Assembly: GCA_013215295.1 (NCBI GenBank)
Contig: JABSOZ010000019.1
Location: 32,356 to 96,355 of the forward strand
Reading direction: 5' to 3'
Length of the DNA: 64,000 nucleotides
From: Colwellia sp.
GTDB lineage: Bacteria > Pseudomonadota > Gammaproteobacteria > Enterobacterales > Alteromonadaceae
The notes beneath the pieces were generated by a model. It saw nothing but the letters and a program-made list of their open reading frames with translations, made no database searches and was not told the DNA's origin. Below are positions 8,609 to 19,001 of the stretch, in pieces. A program made the position numbers and the translations under genes. Numbering within the stretch: the first letter of the stretch is position 1; each line of letters opens with the position of its first letter.

Positions 8609-10621
8609 TTAACGATTAACTGACAGCAAGGTTAATGCAACATCAACAACTTTTTCAACAGTAAAGCCAAAGTGTTCTAATAGTTGATTACCTGGCGCAG
8701 ATTCACCAAAAGTTGTCATACCAATGACCTTGCCATGGCGACCCACATACTTGTACCAAAAATCTACATGTGCAGTTTCAATGGCAATCACAGATTTTAC
8801 TGCTGGCGGTAATAGGCTGGCTTTATATCGCTCACTTTGTTGGTCAAACACAGTGGTTGATGGCATAGAAATAACTTGAATGTTTTTACCTGTTTTAACC
8901 AGTTCCTCGGCAGCACTCATTGCTAAACTGACTTCAGAACCGGTTGCTATTAGTATTAAGTCGGGTGTTCCTGCACAAGCTCTTAAAATATAGCCGCCTT
9001 TTGCGATAGCGGCTACTTGCTCATCATTTCTCACCTGATGAGCTAAATTTTGACGACTAAAGATCAATGCCGAAGGGCCATGTTGTTTTTGAATAGCGGC
9101 TTTCCAGGCAACTGCAGATTCTACGGCATCGCAAGGTCGCCATGTATCAAGGTTGGGTGTCATTCTAAGGTTGGCAATTTGCTCTATGGGTTGATGAGTA
9201 GGTCCATCTTCTCCCTGGCCAATAGAGTCATGGGTATAAACGAAAATATTCTGAATGCCCATTAAGGCCGACATTCTTACCGCATTTCGTGCGTATTCCA
9301 TAAACATTAAAAAGGTGGCGCCGTAATTGATAAAACCACTGTGCAATGAAATGCCGTTCATAATGCCACTCATGCCAAATTCTCGAACACCATAATAGAG
9401 ATAATTACCATCGGCATTTTCAGCACTAATGCCTTTACTGCCAGACCAAAGGGTTAAATTTGAACCGGCTAAATCAGCTGACCCACCTAATAATTCAGGT
9501 AAAACGGCAGCAAAGGTTTCAATAGTATTCTGTGACGCTTTGCGAGAGGCGATGTGGCTGCCGGCTTGTTGACATCTATTTATATAATCATTAGCAATAG
9601 AATCAAATGATTCAGGGAGCTGTCTATCTATAACTCGACGATTAAATTCATAAGCAAGTTCAGGATATTGTTCCTGATACCCAGAGAATAACCTTGTCCA
9701 TTGTTGTTCTTTTTGCGCGCCAGATTCTTTCGCATCCCAGCGAGCATAAACATCTTCAGGTATCTCAAAAGGGCCATGGGGCCAATTTAAAAAGGCTCTC
9801 GCCGCCGCAATTTCTTCATCACCTAATGGCGAACCATGACAAGCGTGACTGCCTGATTTATTGGGTGAGCCAAAACCAATAGTCGTTTTACAACAAATCA
9901 TTGTTGGTTTATCGGTGATTGATTTCGCTTGCTCAATCGCAGCATTGATGGCTATTGGGTCGTGACCATCAACATCACTGATCACATGCCAGCCGTAGGC
10001 TTCAAAACGAGCCGGGGTGTTATCGGTAAACCAGCCTTCAACATGACCATCAATGGAAATACCGTTATCATCCCAAAAGGTAATTAACTTACCTAAGCCT
10101 AAGGTGCCGGCTAACGAGCAAACTTCATGAGAAATGCCTTCCATCAGACAACCATCGCCTAAAAAGCAGTAAGTATAATGATCAACAATATCAAAACTTG
10201 GTCGATTAAAATGTGCCGCTAAGGTTTTTTCCGCAATGGCCATGCCGACAGCATTTGAAAGGCCAGCTCCCAATGGACCTGTTGTGGTTTCAACACCAGG
10301 TGTGTAGCCATATTCTGGATGGCCTGGTGTTTTAGAATCTAGTTGTCTAAAACGTTTTAATTCATCAATGGGTAAATCATAACCACTTAAGTGCAGCAAT
10401 GAATAGATTAACATTGAGCCATGACCATTACTTAAGACAAAACGGTCTCTATCGGCCCAATTAGGGTTTGTTGGGTTGTGTTTTAAATGATCATTCCACA
10501 ATACTTCAGCAATATCTGCCATACCCATAGGAGCGCCGGGATGCCCTGATTTTGCTTGTTGTACTGCATCCATGGTTAAAGCGCGGATTGCATTCGCGAG
10601 AGGCTGCCTTAAAGACGTCAT
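8609..10621 (-). CDS. tkt: Transketolase
   Basis: A 670-residue thiamine-diphosphate enzyme that moves two-carbon units between sugar phosphates. It has the N-terminal [19 protein letters not shown] signature, a TPP-binding segment [15 protein letters not shown] ending in DDN, the central pyrimidine domain with [19 protein letters not shown], and a C-terminal domain ([18 protein letters not shown]). Length and motif order are canonical. The ATG at 10621 has GGAAAC just upstream. It follows tal in the xylose operon, from which it is separated by a 14-bp-stem hairpin. It consumes xylulose-5-P made by XylA/XylB. Confidence 0.97.
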   Translation of the reverse strand: MTSLRQPLANAIRALTMDAVQQAKSGHPGAPMGMADIAEVLWNDHLKHNPTNPNWADRDRFVLSNGHGSMLIYSLLHLSGYDLPIDELKRFRQLDSKTPGHPEYGYTPGVETTTGPLGAGLSNAVGMAIAEKTLAAHFNRPSFDIVDHYTYCFLGDGCLMEGISHEVCSLAGTLGLGKLITFWDDNGISIDGHVEGWFTDNTPARFEAYGWHVISDVDGHDPIAINAAIEQAKSITDKPTMICCKTTIGFGSPNKSGSHACHGSPLGDEEIAAARAFLNWPHGPFEIPEDVYARWDAKESGAQKEQQWTRLFSGYQEQYPELAYEFNRRVIDRQLPESFDSIANDYINRCQQAGSHIASRKASQNTIETFAAVLPELLGGSADLAGSNLTLWSGSKGISAENADGNYLYYGVREFGMSGIMNGISLHSGFINYGATFLMFMEYARNAVRMSALMGIQNIFVYTHDSIGQGEDGPTHQPIEQIANLRMTPNLDTWRPCDAVESAVAWKAAIQKQHGPSALIFSRQNLAHQVRNDEQVAAIAKGGYILRACAGTPDLILIATGSEVSLAMSAAEELVKTGKNIQVISMPSTTVFDQQSERYKASLLPPAVKSVIAIETAHVDFWYKYVGRHGKVIGMTTFGESAPGNQLLEHFGFTVEKVVDVALTLLSVNR

Positions 10622-10657
10622 GATGTTTCCTTTGGTCTTGAAAATTAATTGCTTGTC

Positions 10658-10690
10658 TAGCTCAATGACAAGTAATTTGTCATTGAGCTA
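10658..10690 (-). other. Intercistronic hairpin between tal and tkt
   Basis: TAGCTCAATGACAA (10658-10671) and TTGTCATTGAGCTA (10677-10690) form a perfect 14-bp stem with a 5-base loop. No T-run follows on the minus strand, so this is not a standard terminator. A role in transcript processing or 3' protection of the xylB-xylA-tal segment is plausible. Confidence 0.7.
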
Positions 10691-10717
10691 TAGGTTGATT
10701 CTTTAATGATTGATCAT

Positions 10718-11686
10718 TTAGCTTCGAATTTTCTCGGCAACCATTTTCTCCAAGATGCCTTGATCTTTAGCAAAGTTGCGGATCCCTTCAGACAATTTTT
10801 CAACGGCCATGGCATCTTCATTATGTTGCCAGGCAAAACTAGCTGGAGATAAAGGGATTAGTTGCTCACGAGATTTAACCTTGACCTGCTCAGCAGAGAG
10901 CTTAGTTTTGAGACATCCTTCACTATTTTGTAATTCGGTTAATAAAGCCGGAGAGATAGTTAACAAATCACAACCAGCTAACTCTATAATTTCTGAAGTG
11001 TTTCTAAAGCTTGCCCCCATCACTACCGTATTATAATCGTAGGTTTTATAGTATTGATAAATTTTGGTGACTGACTGCACTCCGGGGTCATTGGCACCGT
11101 TTAAATCTTTACCTGTTTTGGTTTTTTCTTCCATAGCACGGTGCCAATCTAAAATACGACCGACGAATGGTGAAATAAGTGTCACCTTAGCTTCTGCACA
11201 GGCGATTGCTTGTGCCATTGAAAATAATAGCGTTAAGTTACAAGCTATACCTTCTTGTTCCAGCTGTTCGGCTGCTTTTATGCCTTGCCAAGTCGCGGCG
11301 AGTTTAATTAATACCCGTTCTTTTTTAATGCCTGCTTCTTGATAAAGAGCAATGAGTTGACGACCTTTTGCAACACTTGCTTGGGTGTCAAAAGATAGGC
11401 GTGCGTCTACTTCTGAAGAAATACGACCAGGGACATGTTTCAGTATTTCACAACCAAAATTAACGATTAATTGATCACAGACATGGTCAATATCTACTTG
11501 ACCATTGGTGCTATATTTAGCAATGGCCTGATCAATTAAATGTTGGTATTGCGGCAGTTTGGCCGCTTGTAATATCAGTGACGGGTTTGTGGTGGCGTCT
11601 ACGGGATTTAACGCTTTGATGGAGTCTACATCACCACTATCGGCAACGACCGTAGTTACCTGTTTCAGTTGTTCTAATAAATTCAT
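10718..11686 (-). CDS. tal: Transaldolase
   Basis: This 322-residue class I transaldolase moves a dihydroxyacetone unit between sedoheptulose-7-P and glyceraldehyde-3-P. The signature DATTNPSL is at residues 30-37. The Schiff-base Lys is K128 in [17 protein letters not shown], followed by CNLTLLFS and [11 protein letters not shown]. The start at 11686 has no clear Shine-Dalgarno; the space before it is taken up by a perfect hairpin (11698-11721). Third gene of the xylose operon, after xylA. It works with Tkt to turn xylulose-5-P into fructose-6-P and glyceraldehyde-3-P. Confidence 0.96.
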   Translation of the reverse strand: MNLLEQLKQVTTVVADSGDVDSIKALNPVDATTNPSLILQAAKLPQYQHLIDQAIAKYSTNGQVDIDHVCDQLIVNFGCEILKHVPGRISSEVDARLSFDTQASVAKGRQLIALYQEAGIKKERVLIKLAATWQGIKAAEQLEQEGIACNLTLLFSMAQAIACAEAKVTLISPFVGRILDWHRAMEEKTKTGKDLNGANDPGVQSVTKIYQYYKTYDYNTVVMGASFRNTSEIIELAGCDLLTISPALLTELQNSEGCLKTKLSAEQVKVKSREQLIPLSPASFAWQHNEDAMAVEKLSEGIRNFAKDQGILEKMVAEKIRS

Positions 11687-11697
11687 GTTAATTTTTG

Positions 11698-11721
11698 CCA
11701 GTGATACCTTAGTATCACTGG
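11698..11721 (-). promoter_or_regulatory. Hairpin in the tal leader
   Basis: CCAGTGATAC (11698-11707) and GTATCACTGG (11712-11721) are perfectly complementary around a 4-base loop. The structure ends 11 bases before the tal ATG, and the only AAGG-like ribosome site lies in its loop and 3' arm. It could lower tal translation relative to xylA or stabilise the xylB-xylA message. There is no T-run, so termination is unlikely. Confidence 0.6.
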
Positions 11722-11731
11722 TAATCCTGCT

Positions 11732-11765
11732 AGTCAGTTAAGTCAGTTAAGTTAGTTAAGTCAGA
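11732..11765. repeat. Short 9-bp tandem repeat
   Basis: The unit AGTCAGTTA is repeated (11732, 11741, then AGTTAGTTA at 11750 and a partial copy at 11759) in the space between xylA and tal. No function is evident. Confidence 0.75.
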
Positions 11766-11769
11766 TGAA

Positions 11770-13086
11770 TTACAAGTAACGATTGACGATGTTTTCAAGT
11801 AATTCTTGGCGACCAGAAACCTGTTTAGGGTTGATGTTATTTTCAAGCACCAGCTTCGATAAACTTTCTAAGCTGTGATCACCCGTTAAGATACTTTGAC
11901 CTAAGTTTTCTTGCCATCCGGCATAACGATTAGCAACAAAATCGGTTAGCGGAGCATCTTCCATCAGTTTAGCTGCATTGAGTAATGATTTAGCCATCGT
12001 ATCCATACCACCAACATGTCCAATAAATAAGTCATCACGTTCACATGACTGACGGCGTAATTTGGTATCAAAATTAAAGCCACCTGTGGTTAAACCACCT
12101 GATTTTAATATTTCGTACATCACTAAAGTACATTCAGCGACATCATTAGGAAATTGATCGGTATCCCAACCATTTTGCATGTCACCACGGTTAGCATCAA
12201 TGCTGCCCATAATGCCTTCAGCACAAGCAGTAGCAATTTCATGATGGAAGCTGTGGCCAGCCAAAGTGGCATGGTTAGCTTCAATATTCACTTTTACTTC
12301 ATCATGAATACCGTGCTTATGTAAAAAACCAGAAACCGTTGCTGTGTCATAATCATATTGATGTTTAGTTGGCTCTTGCGGCTTAGGTTCAATCAGTAAT
12401 GTGCCTTTAAAGCCGATTTTATGTTTGTGTTCGATAACCATTTTCAAGAAACGCGCATATTGCTCACCTTCTTGTTTAAGGTTGGTATTTAATAAAGTGT
12501 CGTATCCTTCACGACCACCCCATAACACATAATTTTCACCACCTAGTCGGTGGGTAACATCCATGGCGTGTTTAACTTGTGCTGCAGCATAGGCAAATAA
12601 CTCAGGATTTGGGTTAGTTGAACCGCCTGCAGAAAAACGTGCGTTAGAAAATAAATTTGCCGTTCCCCATAATAACTTAACACCGGTACGCGACATTTCT
12701 TGTTCAAAAATATCAGCAATATGGTCTACGTTGGCATGACTCTCTTTTAAGCTTGCGCCTTCCGGTGCAATGTCGGTATCATGAAAACAAAAGTACGGCA
12801 CACCGAGTTTTTCAAAGAATTCGAAAGCCACTTTGGCCTTTTGCTCTGCTAATTCTAGTTGATTGCCAGCCGCTTTGATCCACGGACGGTCAAAAGTGCC
12901 AGCACCGAAGATGTCTGAGCCAGTCCAACAAAAGTTATGCCAATAACAAGCGGCAAATCTTAGATGCTCTTTCATGGATTTGCCAAGCACCATTTGATTT
13001 TCATCATAATAACGAAAGGCCAATGGATTGGTTGAGTTTTCACCTTCAAATTTAATTTTGCTTACGTTTTCAAAAAACTGACTCAT
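11770..13086 (-). CDS. xylA: Xylose isomerase
   Basis: XylA (438 residues) converts D-xylose to D-xylulose. It shows the long (class II) form with [19 protein letters not shown] near the N-terminus, [12 protein letters not shown] with the catalytic His and Asp, the metal-binding [18 protein letters not shown], and [20 protein letters not shown] at 13086 is chosen because AAAGGAAAC lies before it; an in-frame TTG 24 bases upstream has nothing comparable. It lies 61 bp after xylB and precedes tal. The operator in front of xylB (14630-14643) should control it. Cytoplasmic. Confidence 0.98.
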   Translation of the reverse strand: MSQFFENVSKIKFEGENSTNPLAFRYYDENQMVLGKSMKEHLRFAACYWHNFCWTGSDIFGAGTFDRPWIKAAGNQLELAEQKAKVAFEFFEKLGVPYFCFHDTDIAPEGASLKESHANVDHIADIFEQEMSRTGVKLLWGTANLFSNARFSAGGSTNPNPELFAYAAAQVKHAMDVTHRLGGENYVLWGGREGYDTLLNTNLKQEGEQYARFLKMVIEHKHKIGFKGTLLIEPKPQEPTKHQYDYDTATVSGFLHKHGIHDEVKVNIEANHATLAGHSFHHEIATACAEGIMGSIDANRGDMQNGWDTDQFPNDVAECTLVMYEILKSGGLTTGGFNFDTKLRRQSCERDDLFIGHVGGMDTMAKSLLNAAKLMEDAPLTDFVANRYAGWQENLGQSILTGDHSLESLSKLVLENNINPKQVSGRQELLENIVNRYL

Positions 13087-13147
13087 GGTGTTTCCTTTTA
13101 AAATATTCAAGTAAATTTATCTGTACTGGTTATTAGTTACGGACAAG

Positions 13148-14605
13148 TTAAAAGCAGTCTTTTAAGTTGCTATATATTTTTTTGTAGCTTTGATGTTTTT
13201 CTTGATAGTAATCCGACATCTTGGCATCGGCTGCTATGGTTGATTTTATTTTTCCTGGCTGGCAAACTTGTGCCGGAGATTCATCGGTTACCGATAATCT
13301 TGCTAATCTAGCTGCACCAAAGGCAGGACCAAGCTCAGCCCCTTCACGATAAATCAAGGGTTGTTGTAATACACTGGCAAGAATTTTTCCCCAAAGGCTG
13401 CTTCTAGAGCCGCCACCAATCACCGACACTTGTTCGATTTTTGTACCTGAGTCGAGTAGAGCTTGTTGGCCATCGGCAAAAGCAAAAGCAACGCCTTCAA
13501 GCACGGCCCTACCAAGTTCAGCTTTGCTGGTGTTATGCGTTAGACCAAAGAAAACACCTTTAGCATTGGGATTGTTATGTGGAGTACGCTCGCCCGATAG
13601 GTAGGGCAAAAAGAGCAAGTCACAAGGTTGGCTGAAATCTTCTTTCGCGACTTCATCTAGCAACGCTTGTTCATTTGCACAGCCAGTTAGTTTAGTGACC
13701 CAAGTCAAACAACTGGCGGCGCTTAAAATTACCGACATCTGGTGCCAGGTATTTGGCAGGCAATGACAAAAAGTATGTACTGCACCATCAGGATTTGGTT
13801 GATAACGCTCATTAGCAACAAAATAAACCCCAGATGTACCTAAGGATAAAAAGGCCTCGTTGGGAGTGATCACCCCAATACCTACAGCTCCTGCGGCATT
13901 ATCGCCACCACCGGCAGCAACAGGCACTCTGTTCATCCCCCAGTTATTGGCAACATCGCTGGTTAGAGTACCGGTAATTTCAGACCCTTCAAAAAGTTCA
14001 GGCATCTGCTGTTCGGTTAATTCGGTGGCTGCCAACATTTTGGAAGACCACTGCCTTTTAGCAACATCTAACCAAAGTGTTCCTGAGCTATCTGACATAT
14101 CCGAGGCGTATTCACCCGTCATCAATAATCTGAGATAGTCTTTTGGTAATAGCACTTTGTGGATCTTTTTGAATATCGAATTCTCAAATTTATTTACCCA
14201 AGCTAACTTAGGCGCAGTAAATCCTGGCATGGCAATATTGCCAGTAATGTGTCTACTATTTTTAACTTTTTGTTCTATTTCAAGACATTCTGTAAAGCTT
14301 CTACCGTCATTCCATAATATAGCTGGGCGAATAACCTGACCTTGTTTATCTAATAAGGTAGCACCATGCATTTGCCCTGATAAGCCGATGGCTTTAACCG
14401 CTGACAATTCAGAACTATGACTTTGCTTTAATTGCGCCATGGCTAAATTAGTTGCATGCCACCAATCGCTAGGGTTTTGCTCAGACCATAAATCAGCGGG
14501 CCGTGAAACGCTTAATGGTGAGGATGCCTGAGCGACAAGTTGTTCTTGGTCATTCAACAGAACAACTTTTACACTGGATGTGCCTAAATCAATGCCTAAA
14601 TACAT
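13148..14605 (-). CDS. xylB: Xylulokinase
   Basis: XylB is a 485-residue FGGY-family kinase that phosphorylates D-xylulose to xylulose-5-P. The N-terminal phosphate loop is MYLGIDLGTSSVKVVLLN, then GLSGQMHGATLLD, RPAILWNDGR, the second nucleotide-binding segment FLSLGTSGVYF, and the C-terminal VIGGGSRSSLWGKILA. The ATG at 14605 is preferred over upstream in-frame codons because the family always begins right at the first strand, and because the operator lies just 25 bp upstream. It is the first gene of the operon xylB-xylA-tal-tkt-pgi-galM. Confidence 0.97.
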   Translation of the reverse strand: MYLGIDLGTSSVKVVLLNDQEQLVAQASSPLSVSRPADLWSEQNPSDWWHATNLAMAQLKQSHSSELSAVKAIGLSGQMHGATLLDKQGQVIRPAILWNDGRSFTECLEIEQKVKNSRHITGNIAMPGFTAPKLAWVNKFENSIFKKIHKVLLPKDYLRLLMTGEYASDMSDSSGTLWLDVAKRQWSSKMLAATELTEQQMPELFEGSEITGTLTSDVANNWGMNRVPVAAGGGDNAAGAVGIGVITPNEAFLSLGTSGVYFVANERYQPNPDGAVHTFCHCLPNTWHQMSVILSAASCLTWVTKLTGCANEQALLDEVAKEDFSQPCDLLFLPYLSGERTPHNNPNAKGVFFGLTHNTSKAELGRAVLEGVAFAFADGQQALLDSGTKIEQVSVIGGGSRSSLWGKILASVLQQPLIYREGAELGPAFGAARLARLSVTDESPAQVCQPGKIKSTIAADAKMSDYYQEKHQSYKKIYSNLKDCF

Positions 14606-14629
14606 AAAGAGTCGTTTCTTGTGATTACG

Positions 14630-14643
14630 TGTTAGCGCTAACA
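14630..14643 (-). promoter_or_regulatory. LacI-type operator 2 (TGTTAGCGCTAACA), xylB
   Basis: A perfect 14-bp palindrome, the best form of the locus consensus, 25 bp before xylB. It overlaps the -10 hexamer of the minus-strand promoter, so a bound repressor should block initiation directly. Confidence 0.9.
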
Positions 14644-14669
14644 TTAGCATTGGTTTTGTTGATTGACAA
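14641..14669 (-). promoter_or_regulatory. Predicted xylB operon promoter
   Basis: On the minus strand TTGTCA (14669-14664) is followed, after exactly 17 bases, by TAATGT (14646-14641), a reasonable sigma70 pair. The -10 shares three bases with the operator. Start-site position is inferred, not shown. Confidence 0.65.
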
Positions 14670-14863
14670 TAGTATTTACGGATAAATATGGTTAAATGAT
14701 AACTACAAAATTAATGCAGTATGTAAGTAAGTTAGTAAAAACAAGGTGTTGCCAGTCATTTTGTTGCTGGTAGCTTTGTGGGTTAAGGAAGGGGAGGAGT
14801 GAATAGGTGAGTTTAAAAAGCCTTAGAGCTAAATTAATTATCAAAACACTCTGGGAAAACTTG

Positions 14864-14877
14864 TGTTAGCGTTAACA
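14864..14877 (+). promoter_or_regulatory. LacI-type operator 3 (TGTTAGCGTTAACA), transporter unit
   Basis: This is the locus consensus with one central change (GCGTT for GCGCT). It lies 46 bp before the MFS start at 14924 and 234 bp from operator 2 (centre to centre), with the two units divergent. Confidence 0.85.
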
Positions 14878-14923
14878 ATATGTTCTATTGTTGGCATAGT
14901 TAAATAATAATAAAAGTAGAAAT

Positions 14924-16519
14924 ATGTCAAATTCAATATCTACCAGTGTTTTTTATGCTGTTGTTGTCGCCTTAGGTGGTTTTATCTTTGGCTTTGATGC
15001 TTCGGTGATTTCCGGTGTAGTGGGTTTTGTCACTACTGAGTTTCAGCTAAACGAATGGCAACAAGGCTTTGTGGTGAGTGCTCCGACTTTAGGGGCAGTG
15101 ATTGGTTCGCTGTTTGCTGGGCCTTTGTCTGACTTATATGGTCGGAAAAAAATTCTTATCGCTATTGCTGCTTTATATGTAATCTCTGCGATACTTTCTG
15201 CTTTTGCGGTTAGTTACACTATGCTGGTTGCAGCGAGGATGATCGGCGGCTTAGCTTTTGCCTCTTTGGTCTTAGCCCCTATGTATATTGCCGAAATTTC
15301 ACCGGCGAAATATAGAGGCAAGATGATTTCAATTAACCAATTCAATATTGTCGTTGGTTTTTCAGTGGCTTATTTTGCTAATTACTACTTGTTACAAATG
15401 AGTGGCGGTGCAAGTGAGCTTGCGACCACGTTAGGCATCACAGAAAATGTTTGGCGTTGGATGCTAGGTTTGGAAATTTTTCCTGCGCTAATTTATTTTA
15501 TTTTATTATTCATGATCCCAGAAAGTCCACGTTGGTTAATTTGTAATGGACAACAACAAAAAGCAAAACCTATACTCAAAAAGCTTTTTCCAGATCAAGA
15601 TACACAACAACTGGTGACAGAAATTGAACAGCAACATGGTGATGTACTACCGCCACTAATGTCCCGGTTAAAACAGCTGTTTTCTAAGAATATGCGCTTA
15701 ATCTTAGTGATTGGTTTAGTGGTCGGTATATGTCAACAAATTACGGGTGTTAACGCTGTCTATTTCTATGCACCGAGTATTTTTGAGCAAAGTGGTATTG
15801 GCCAGGATGCTGCTTTTTCACAAGCAATATGGGTAGGTATTATCAATGTTGTCTTTACGATTATTGCGATCTTGTTAATTGATCGCTTGGGTAGAAGACC
15901 TTTGATGTTAATAGGCTTAGCGGGTGTTGTTATTAGTATGTCTATCGCTGCCTATGGTTTTCACCAAGCCAGTTATCAACTAACCAATGAATCTGTTGCA
16001 AAATTAACTAGTGAGCAAGTCAGAGAAAATGTTGCCCCAATTATCGGTGTTACTTACCCATCTGATTTAGCCTTTAAAAAAGCCCTTAATGACAACTTAG
16101 GCAAAGAGGTTGCTCGTCAATACCAAGCTGAACTGATTCAAGCGGCAGCGAATATCAACCCGTTATTGATCATGATTGGCATTCTTGGTTTTGTGGCATC
16201 ATTTGCTGTTTCTTTAGGTCCGGTGATGTGGGTGCTATTGGCTGAAATATTTCCAAATCATCTCCGTGGTGTCGGTATAGCTTTTACTGGGTTGGTTAAT
16301 AGCGCGGTTAGTTTTACTGTGCAATTATTGTTTCCTTGGCAGTTGGCGACAATAGGTACCGCTTTAACATTTTTAATCTATGGGGTGTTTGCTGTTATTG
16401 GCTTTGTCTTGGTTTATAAATTACTACCTGAGACCAAAGGGAAGTCTTTAGAGGAGTTAGAGCAGGTTTTTCATTCCGATAACAAAGTTAAGCAGGGTCA
16501 ACCACTGGCAGTGTCGTAA
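14924..16519 (+). CDS. MFS sugar porter, xylose:H+ symporter-like (copy 1)
   Basis: This 531-residue inner-membrane protein is a major facilitator of the sugar-porter family. About 12 membrane segments are visible. Family marks are GGFIFGFDASVISG in helix 1, the loop motif GPLSDLYGRKK, PMYIAEISPAKYRGK, PESPRWL after helix 6, QQITGVNAVYFYAPSIF in helix 7, DRLGRRPLM, and PETKGKSLEEL at the end. A long extra loop between helices 9 and 10 (about residues 355-410) explains the greater length. It is first in a unit with the oxidoreductase and a second porter, under operator 3. D-xylose is the most likely substrate from context; xylo-oligosaccharide or another pentose cannot be excluded. Confidence 0.9.
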   Translation: MSNSISTSVFYAVVVALGGFIFGFDASVISGVVGFVTTEFQLNEWQQGFVVSAPTLGAVIGSLFAGPLSDLYGRKKILIAIAALYVISAILSAFAVSYTMLVAARMIGGLAFASLVLAPMYIAEISPAKYRGKMISINQFNIVVGFSVAYFANYYLLQMSGGASELATTLGITENVWRWMLGLEIFPALIYFILLFMIPESPRWLICNGQQQKAKPILKKLFPDQDTQQLVTEIEQQHGDVLPPLMSRLKQLFSKNMRLILVIGLVVGICQQITGVNAVYFYAPSIFEQSGIGQDAAFSQAIWVGIINVVFTIIAILLIDRLGRRPLMLIGLAGVVISMSIAAYGFHQASYQLTNESVAKLTSEQVRENVAPIIGVTYPSDLAFKKALNDNLGKEVARQYQAELIQAAANINPLLIMIGILGFVASFAVSLGPVMWVLLAEIFPNHLRGVGIAFTGLVNSAVSFTVQLLFPWQLATIGTALTFLIYGVFAVIGFVLVYKLLPETKGKSLEELEQVFHSDNKVKQGQPLAVS

Positions 16520-16569
16520 CATGCTACTTGCAATTAATTTATTCAGCTAAATATAAAGAGGGAGTGATA

Positions 16570-17526
16570 ATGAAACAGTTGAATTGGGGAATTATCAGTA
16601 CCGGTGTTATTGCTGAGCAATTTTGCCAAGACATGAAGTATGTTGGTAATGGGCAAATATTAGCGGTTGCTGCTCGTCAATTAGCGAGTGCTCAACTGTT
16701 TGCTAAAAAACATAGCATTGCAAAGACTTACCAAGGCTATCAACAGTTATTCGATGACCCCGAGATAGATGTGGTCTATATTGCTACGCCGCATAATCTG
16801 CACTTTCAACAGGTTCATGATGCCTTAATGGCTGGGAAATCTGTGCTTTGCGAAAAGCCGTTCACCGTTAGCTCGAGAGAGTGTCGGCAATTATCTTTGC
16901 TAGCAAAAGAAAAAGGCCTGTTTTTAATGGAAGCGATGTGGACTTATTTTCTTCCAGCGATGAAAAAAGCGAAACGTTGGGTTGATAGTGGCCGTATTGG
17001 CAAAATTAAACATATCAAAGCTGATTTTGGCTATCCATTACCCTATGACTCAGAGCGTCGAGAGTGGCATGCTGAACTTGCTGGTGGTTGCTTACTGGAA
17101 ATGGGTATTTACCCGATTGCGCTCGCGCAATTATTTCTAGGGCAGCCGATGGAATCTTTAACTGTCAATGCTCAAATGGCGCCAAATGGTGTAGAAAAAG
17201 ATGTAATCATCATGGCTGAGGTGAATGAAGTGAGGTTAACCTTAGCCAGTTCTTTCCAATGCAAACTGCAAAATTGGGCCTATATCATTGGAGAGGAAGG
17301 CTATATCGCTATCCCTAATTTTTGGCGAGCCGACCAATGCACATTATATAAACTTGATGAACAAATCGATCATTTTACCGATGCTCGTCAAAGCCTAGGT
17401 TTTAATTATGAAGCCGAAGCGGTTGGTGAGGCGATTTTAAATGGTCAAATTGAGCATCCGCTGATGCCGCTTGAATTAAGTTATTCATTGCAGCTGCAGA
17501 TGGAACAGATCAAAGACAAGTTCTAA
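16570..17526 (+). CDS. Gfo/Idh/MocA oxidoreductase, dihydrodiol/xylose dehydrogenase-like
   Basis: A cytoplasmic NAD(P)-dependent dehydrogenase of about 318 residues. The Rossmann start WGIISTGVIAEQF, the conserved EKPFTVSS (catalytic Lys) and LMEAMWTYFLPAMKKA resemble the dimeric dihydrodiol dehydrogenase group, some members of which oxidise D-xylose to xylonolactone. The ATG at 16570 is chosen because GGGAG sits 4-8 bases before it and the Rossmann strand begins at residue 5; an earlier in-frame ATG at 16528 lacks one. It lies between two sugar porters, so a sugar substrate is likely. No xylonate dehydratase or lactonase gene is seen here, so a full oxidative xylose route is not supported. 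Confidence 0.85.
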   Translation: MKQLNWGIISTGVIAEQFCQDMKYVGNGQILAVAARQLASAQLFAKKHSIAKTYQGYQQLFDDPEIDVVYIATPHNLHFQQVHDALMAGKSVLCEKPFTVSSRECRQLSLLAKEKGLFLMEAMWTYFLPAMKKAKRWVDSGRIGKIKHIKADFGYPLPYDSERREWHAELAGGCLLEMGIYPIALAQLFLGQPMESLTVNAQMAPNGVEKDVIIMAEVNEVRLTLASSFQCKLQNWAYIIGEEGYIAIPNFWRADQCTLYKLDEQIDHFTDARQSLGFNYEAEAVGEAILNGQIEHPLMPLELSYSLQLQMEQIKDKF

Positions 17527-17576
17527 CTTAGAGTAGAAAGAGAAATAAACAAAACAATAAAAACAGAGATTTTCCT

Positions 17577-18968
17577 ATGAATAAAAATAACCTATTTATT
17601 ATACTTATTGCCTGTGTTGCTACCATTGGTGGCTTTTTGTTTGGCTTCGATAGCGGTGTTATTAATGGCACTGTTGATGGATTAAGGCTTGCTTTTAATT
17701 CTGATAGCGTAGGGACAGGTTTTAATGTCGCCAGTATGTTACTTGGCTGCGCTGTCGGTGCTTTTGCTGCCGGTAGGTTGGCAGATAAATTTGGTCGGAA
17801 AAACATCTTACTCCTTAGCGCCGTGTTGTTCATCATAAGCGCCTGGGGAAGCGGTATCTCGGTTACGTCACTTGAGTTTGTTCTTTTTCGAATCATTGGC
17901 GGTTTAGCCGTCGGTGCCGCATCGGTCATTGCACCCGCTTACATCAGCGAAATTGCACCTGCGCAATACCGAGGTATGCTCACTTCTATTCAGCAAGTCG
18001 CAATTATTTCAGGTTTATTTTCCGCATTTATTAGTAACTATTTTCTTGCCGATATTGCAGGCGCTTCGGTAGCTACACTATGGATGGGGTTTGAAGCGTG
18101 GCGTTGGATGTTTTGGATTGAATTATTTCCAGCCATTTTGTTTCTTATCGCCTTGTGCTTTATTCCTGAGAGTCCTAGATATCTGGTGATGAAGCAAGAT
18201 TTGACTGAGGCTAGTCTTGTTCTTAATCGTTTATTTGGCGAACAACAGGGCCAAGAAAAATTAAACGAAATACAAAACTCATTGGCTGCAGATAAACATC
18301 AGCCTCAGTTCAGTGATTTAATTGATAAAAGAACCAAAAAGGTGAGGACTATCGTTTGGCTCGGTATTGGCTTAGCGACATTTCAACAGTTAGTGGGTAT
18401 AAATGTTGTCTTTTACTATGGCGCAGTGTTATGGCAAGCGGTAGGTTTTTCCGAATCTGACGCTTTAATGATCAATATCATTAGTGGTGCGGTCAGCCTA
18501 ATAGCCTGCTTTATCACGCTGTTTTTTATCGATAAAGTTGGTCGAAAACCATTTTTAATCCTTGGCTCTGTTGGTATGGCGATAACCTTATCGGTATTGG
18601 TCATTGCTTTTGTAAAGGCTGATGTTGATATCGATGGGGTGCTTGATTTAGGTGCATTGGATACTGTTGCACTTATTGCCGCTAATGCCTACGTTTTCTT
18701 TTTTAACTTGTCTTGGGGACCGGTAATGTGGGTGATGTTGGCGGAAATGTTCCCCAATCAAATCCGCGGTTCTGGTCTTGCTGTTAGTGGTTTTGCCCAA
18801 TGGTTTGCAAATTTTGTTGTCACCATAACTTTTCCTATCATGCTGAGTTCGATTGGCTTGGCAGCGGCCTATGGAGCTTATACCGTGTGCGCTTTTCTGT
18901 CGATAGTGTTTGTGGTCAAATATGTACATGAGACTAAAGGGATCGAACTAGAAGAAATGACCGGGTGA
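17577..18968 (+). CDS. MFS sugar porter, xylose:H+ symporter-like (copy 2)
   Basis: A 463-residue, 12-helix sugar porter close to the standard XylE/GLUT length. Marks: GGFLFGFDSGVINGTVDGL in helix 1, GRLADKFGRKN, PAYISEIAPAQYRGML, PESPRYLV, QQLVGINVVFYYGAVLW in helix 7 and HETKGIELEEM at the C-terminus. It follows the oxidoreductase by 50 bp and ends the transporter unit. It is clearly related to but distinct from the first porter (no long loop between helices 9 and 10), suggesting two substrates or affinities, for example xylose and a xylobiose-type sugar. Specificity is inferred from context only. Confidence 0.9.
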   Translation: MNKNNLFIILIACVATIGGFLFGFDSGVINGTVDGLRLAFNSDSVGTGFNVASMLLGCAVGAFAAGRLADKFGRKNILLLSAVLFIISAWGSGISVTSLEFVLFRIIGGLAVGAASVIAPAYISEIAPAQYRGMLTSIQQVAIISGLFSAFISNYFLADIAGASVATLWMGFEAWRWMFWIELFPAILFLIALCFIPESPRYLVMKQDLTEASLVLNRLFGEQQGQEKLNEIQNSLAADKHQPQFSDLIDKRTKKVRTIVWLGIGLATFQQLVGINVVFYYGAVLWQAVGFSESDALMINIISGAVSLIACFITLFFIDKVGRKPFLILGSVGMAITLSVLVIAFVKADVDIDGVLDLGALDTVALIAANAYVFFFNLSWGPVMWVMLAEMFPNQIRGSGLAVSGFAQWFANFVVTITFPIMLSSIGLAAAYGAYTVCAFLSIVFVVKYVHETKGIELEEMTG

Positions 18969-19001
18969 TTACATACCTGCAGCATATCTTTTGTGTTGGT
19001 A

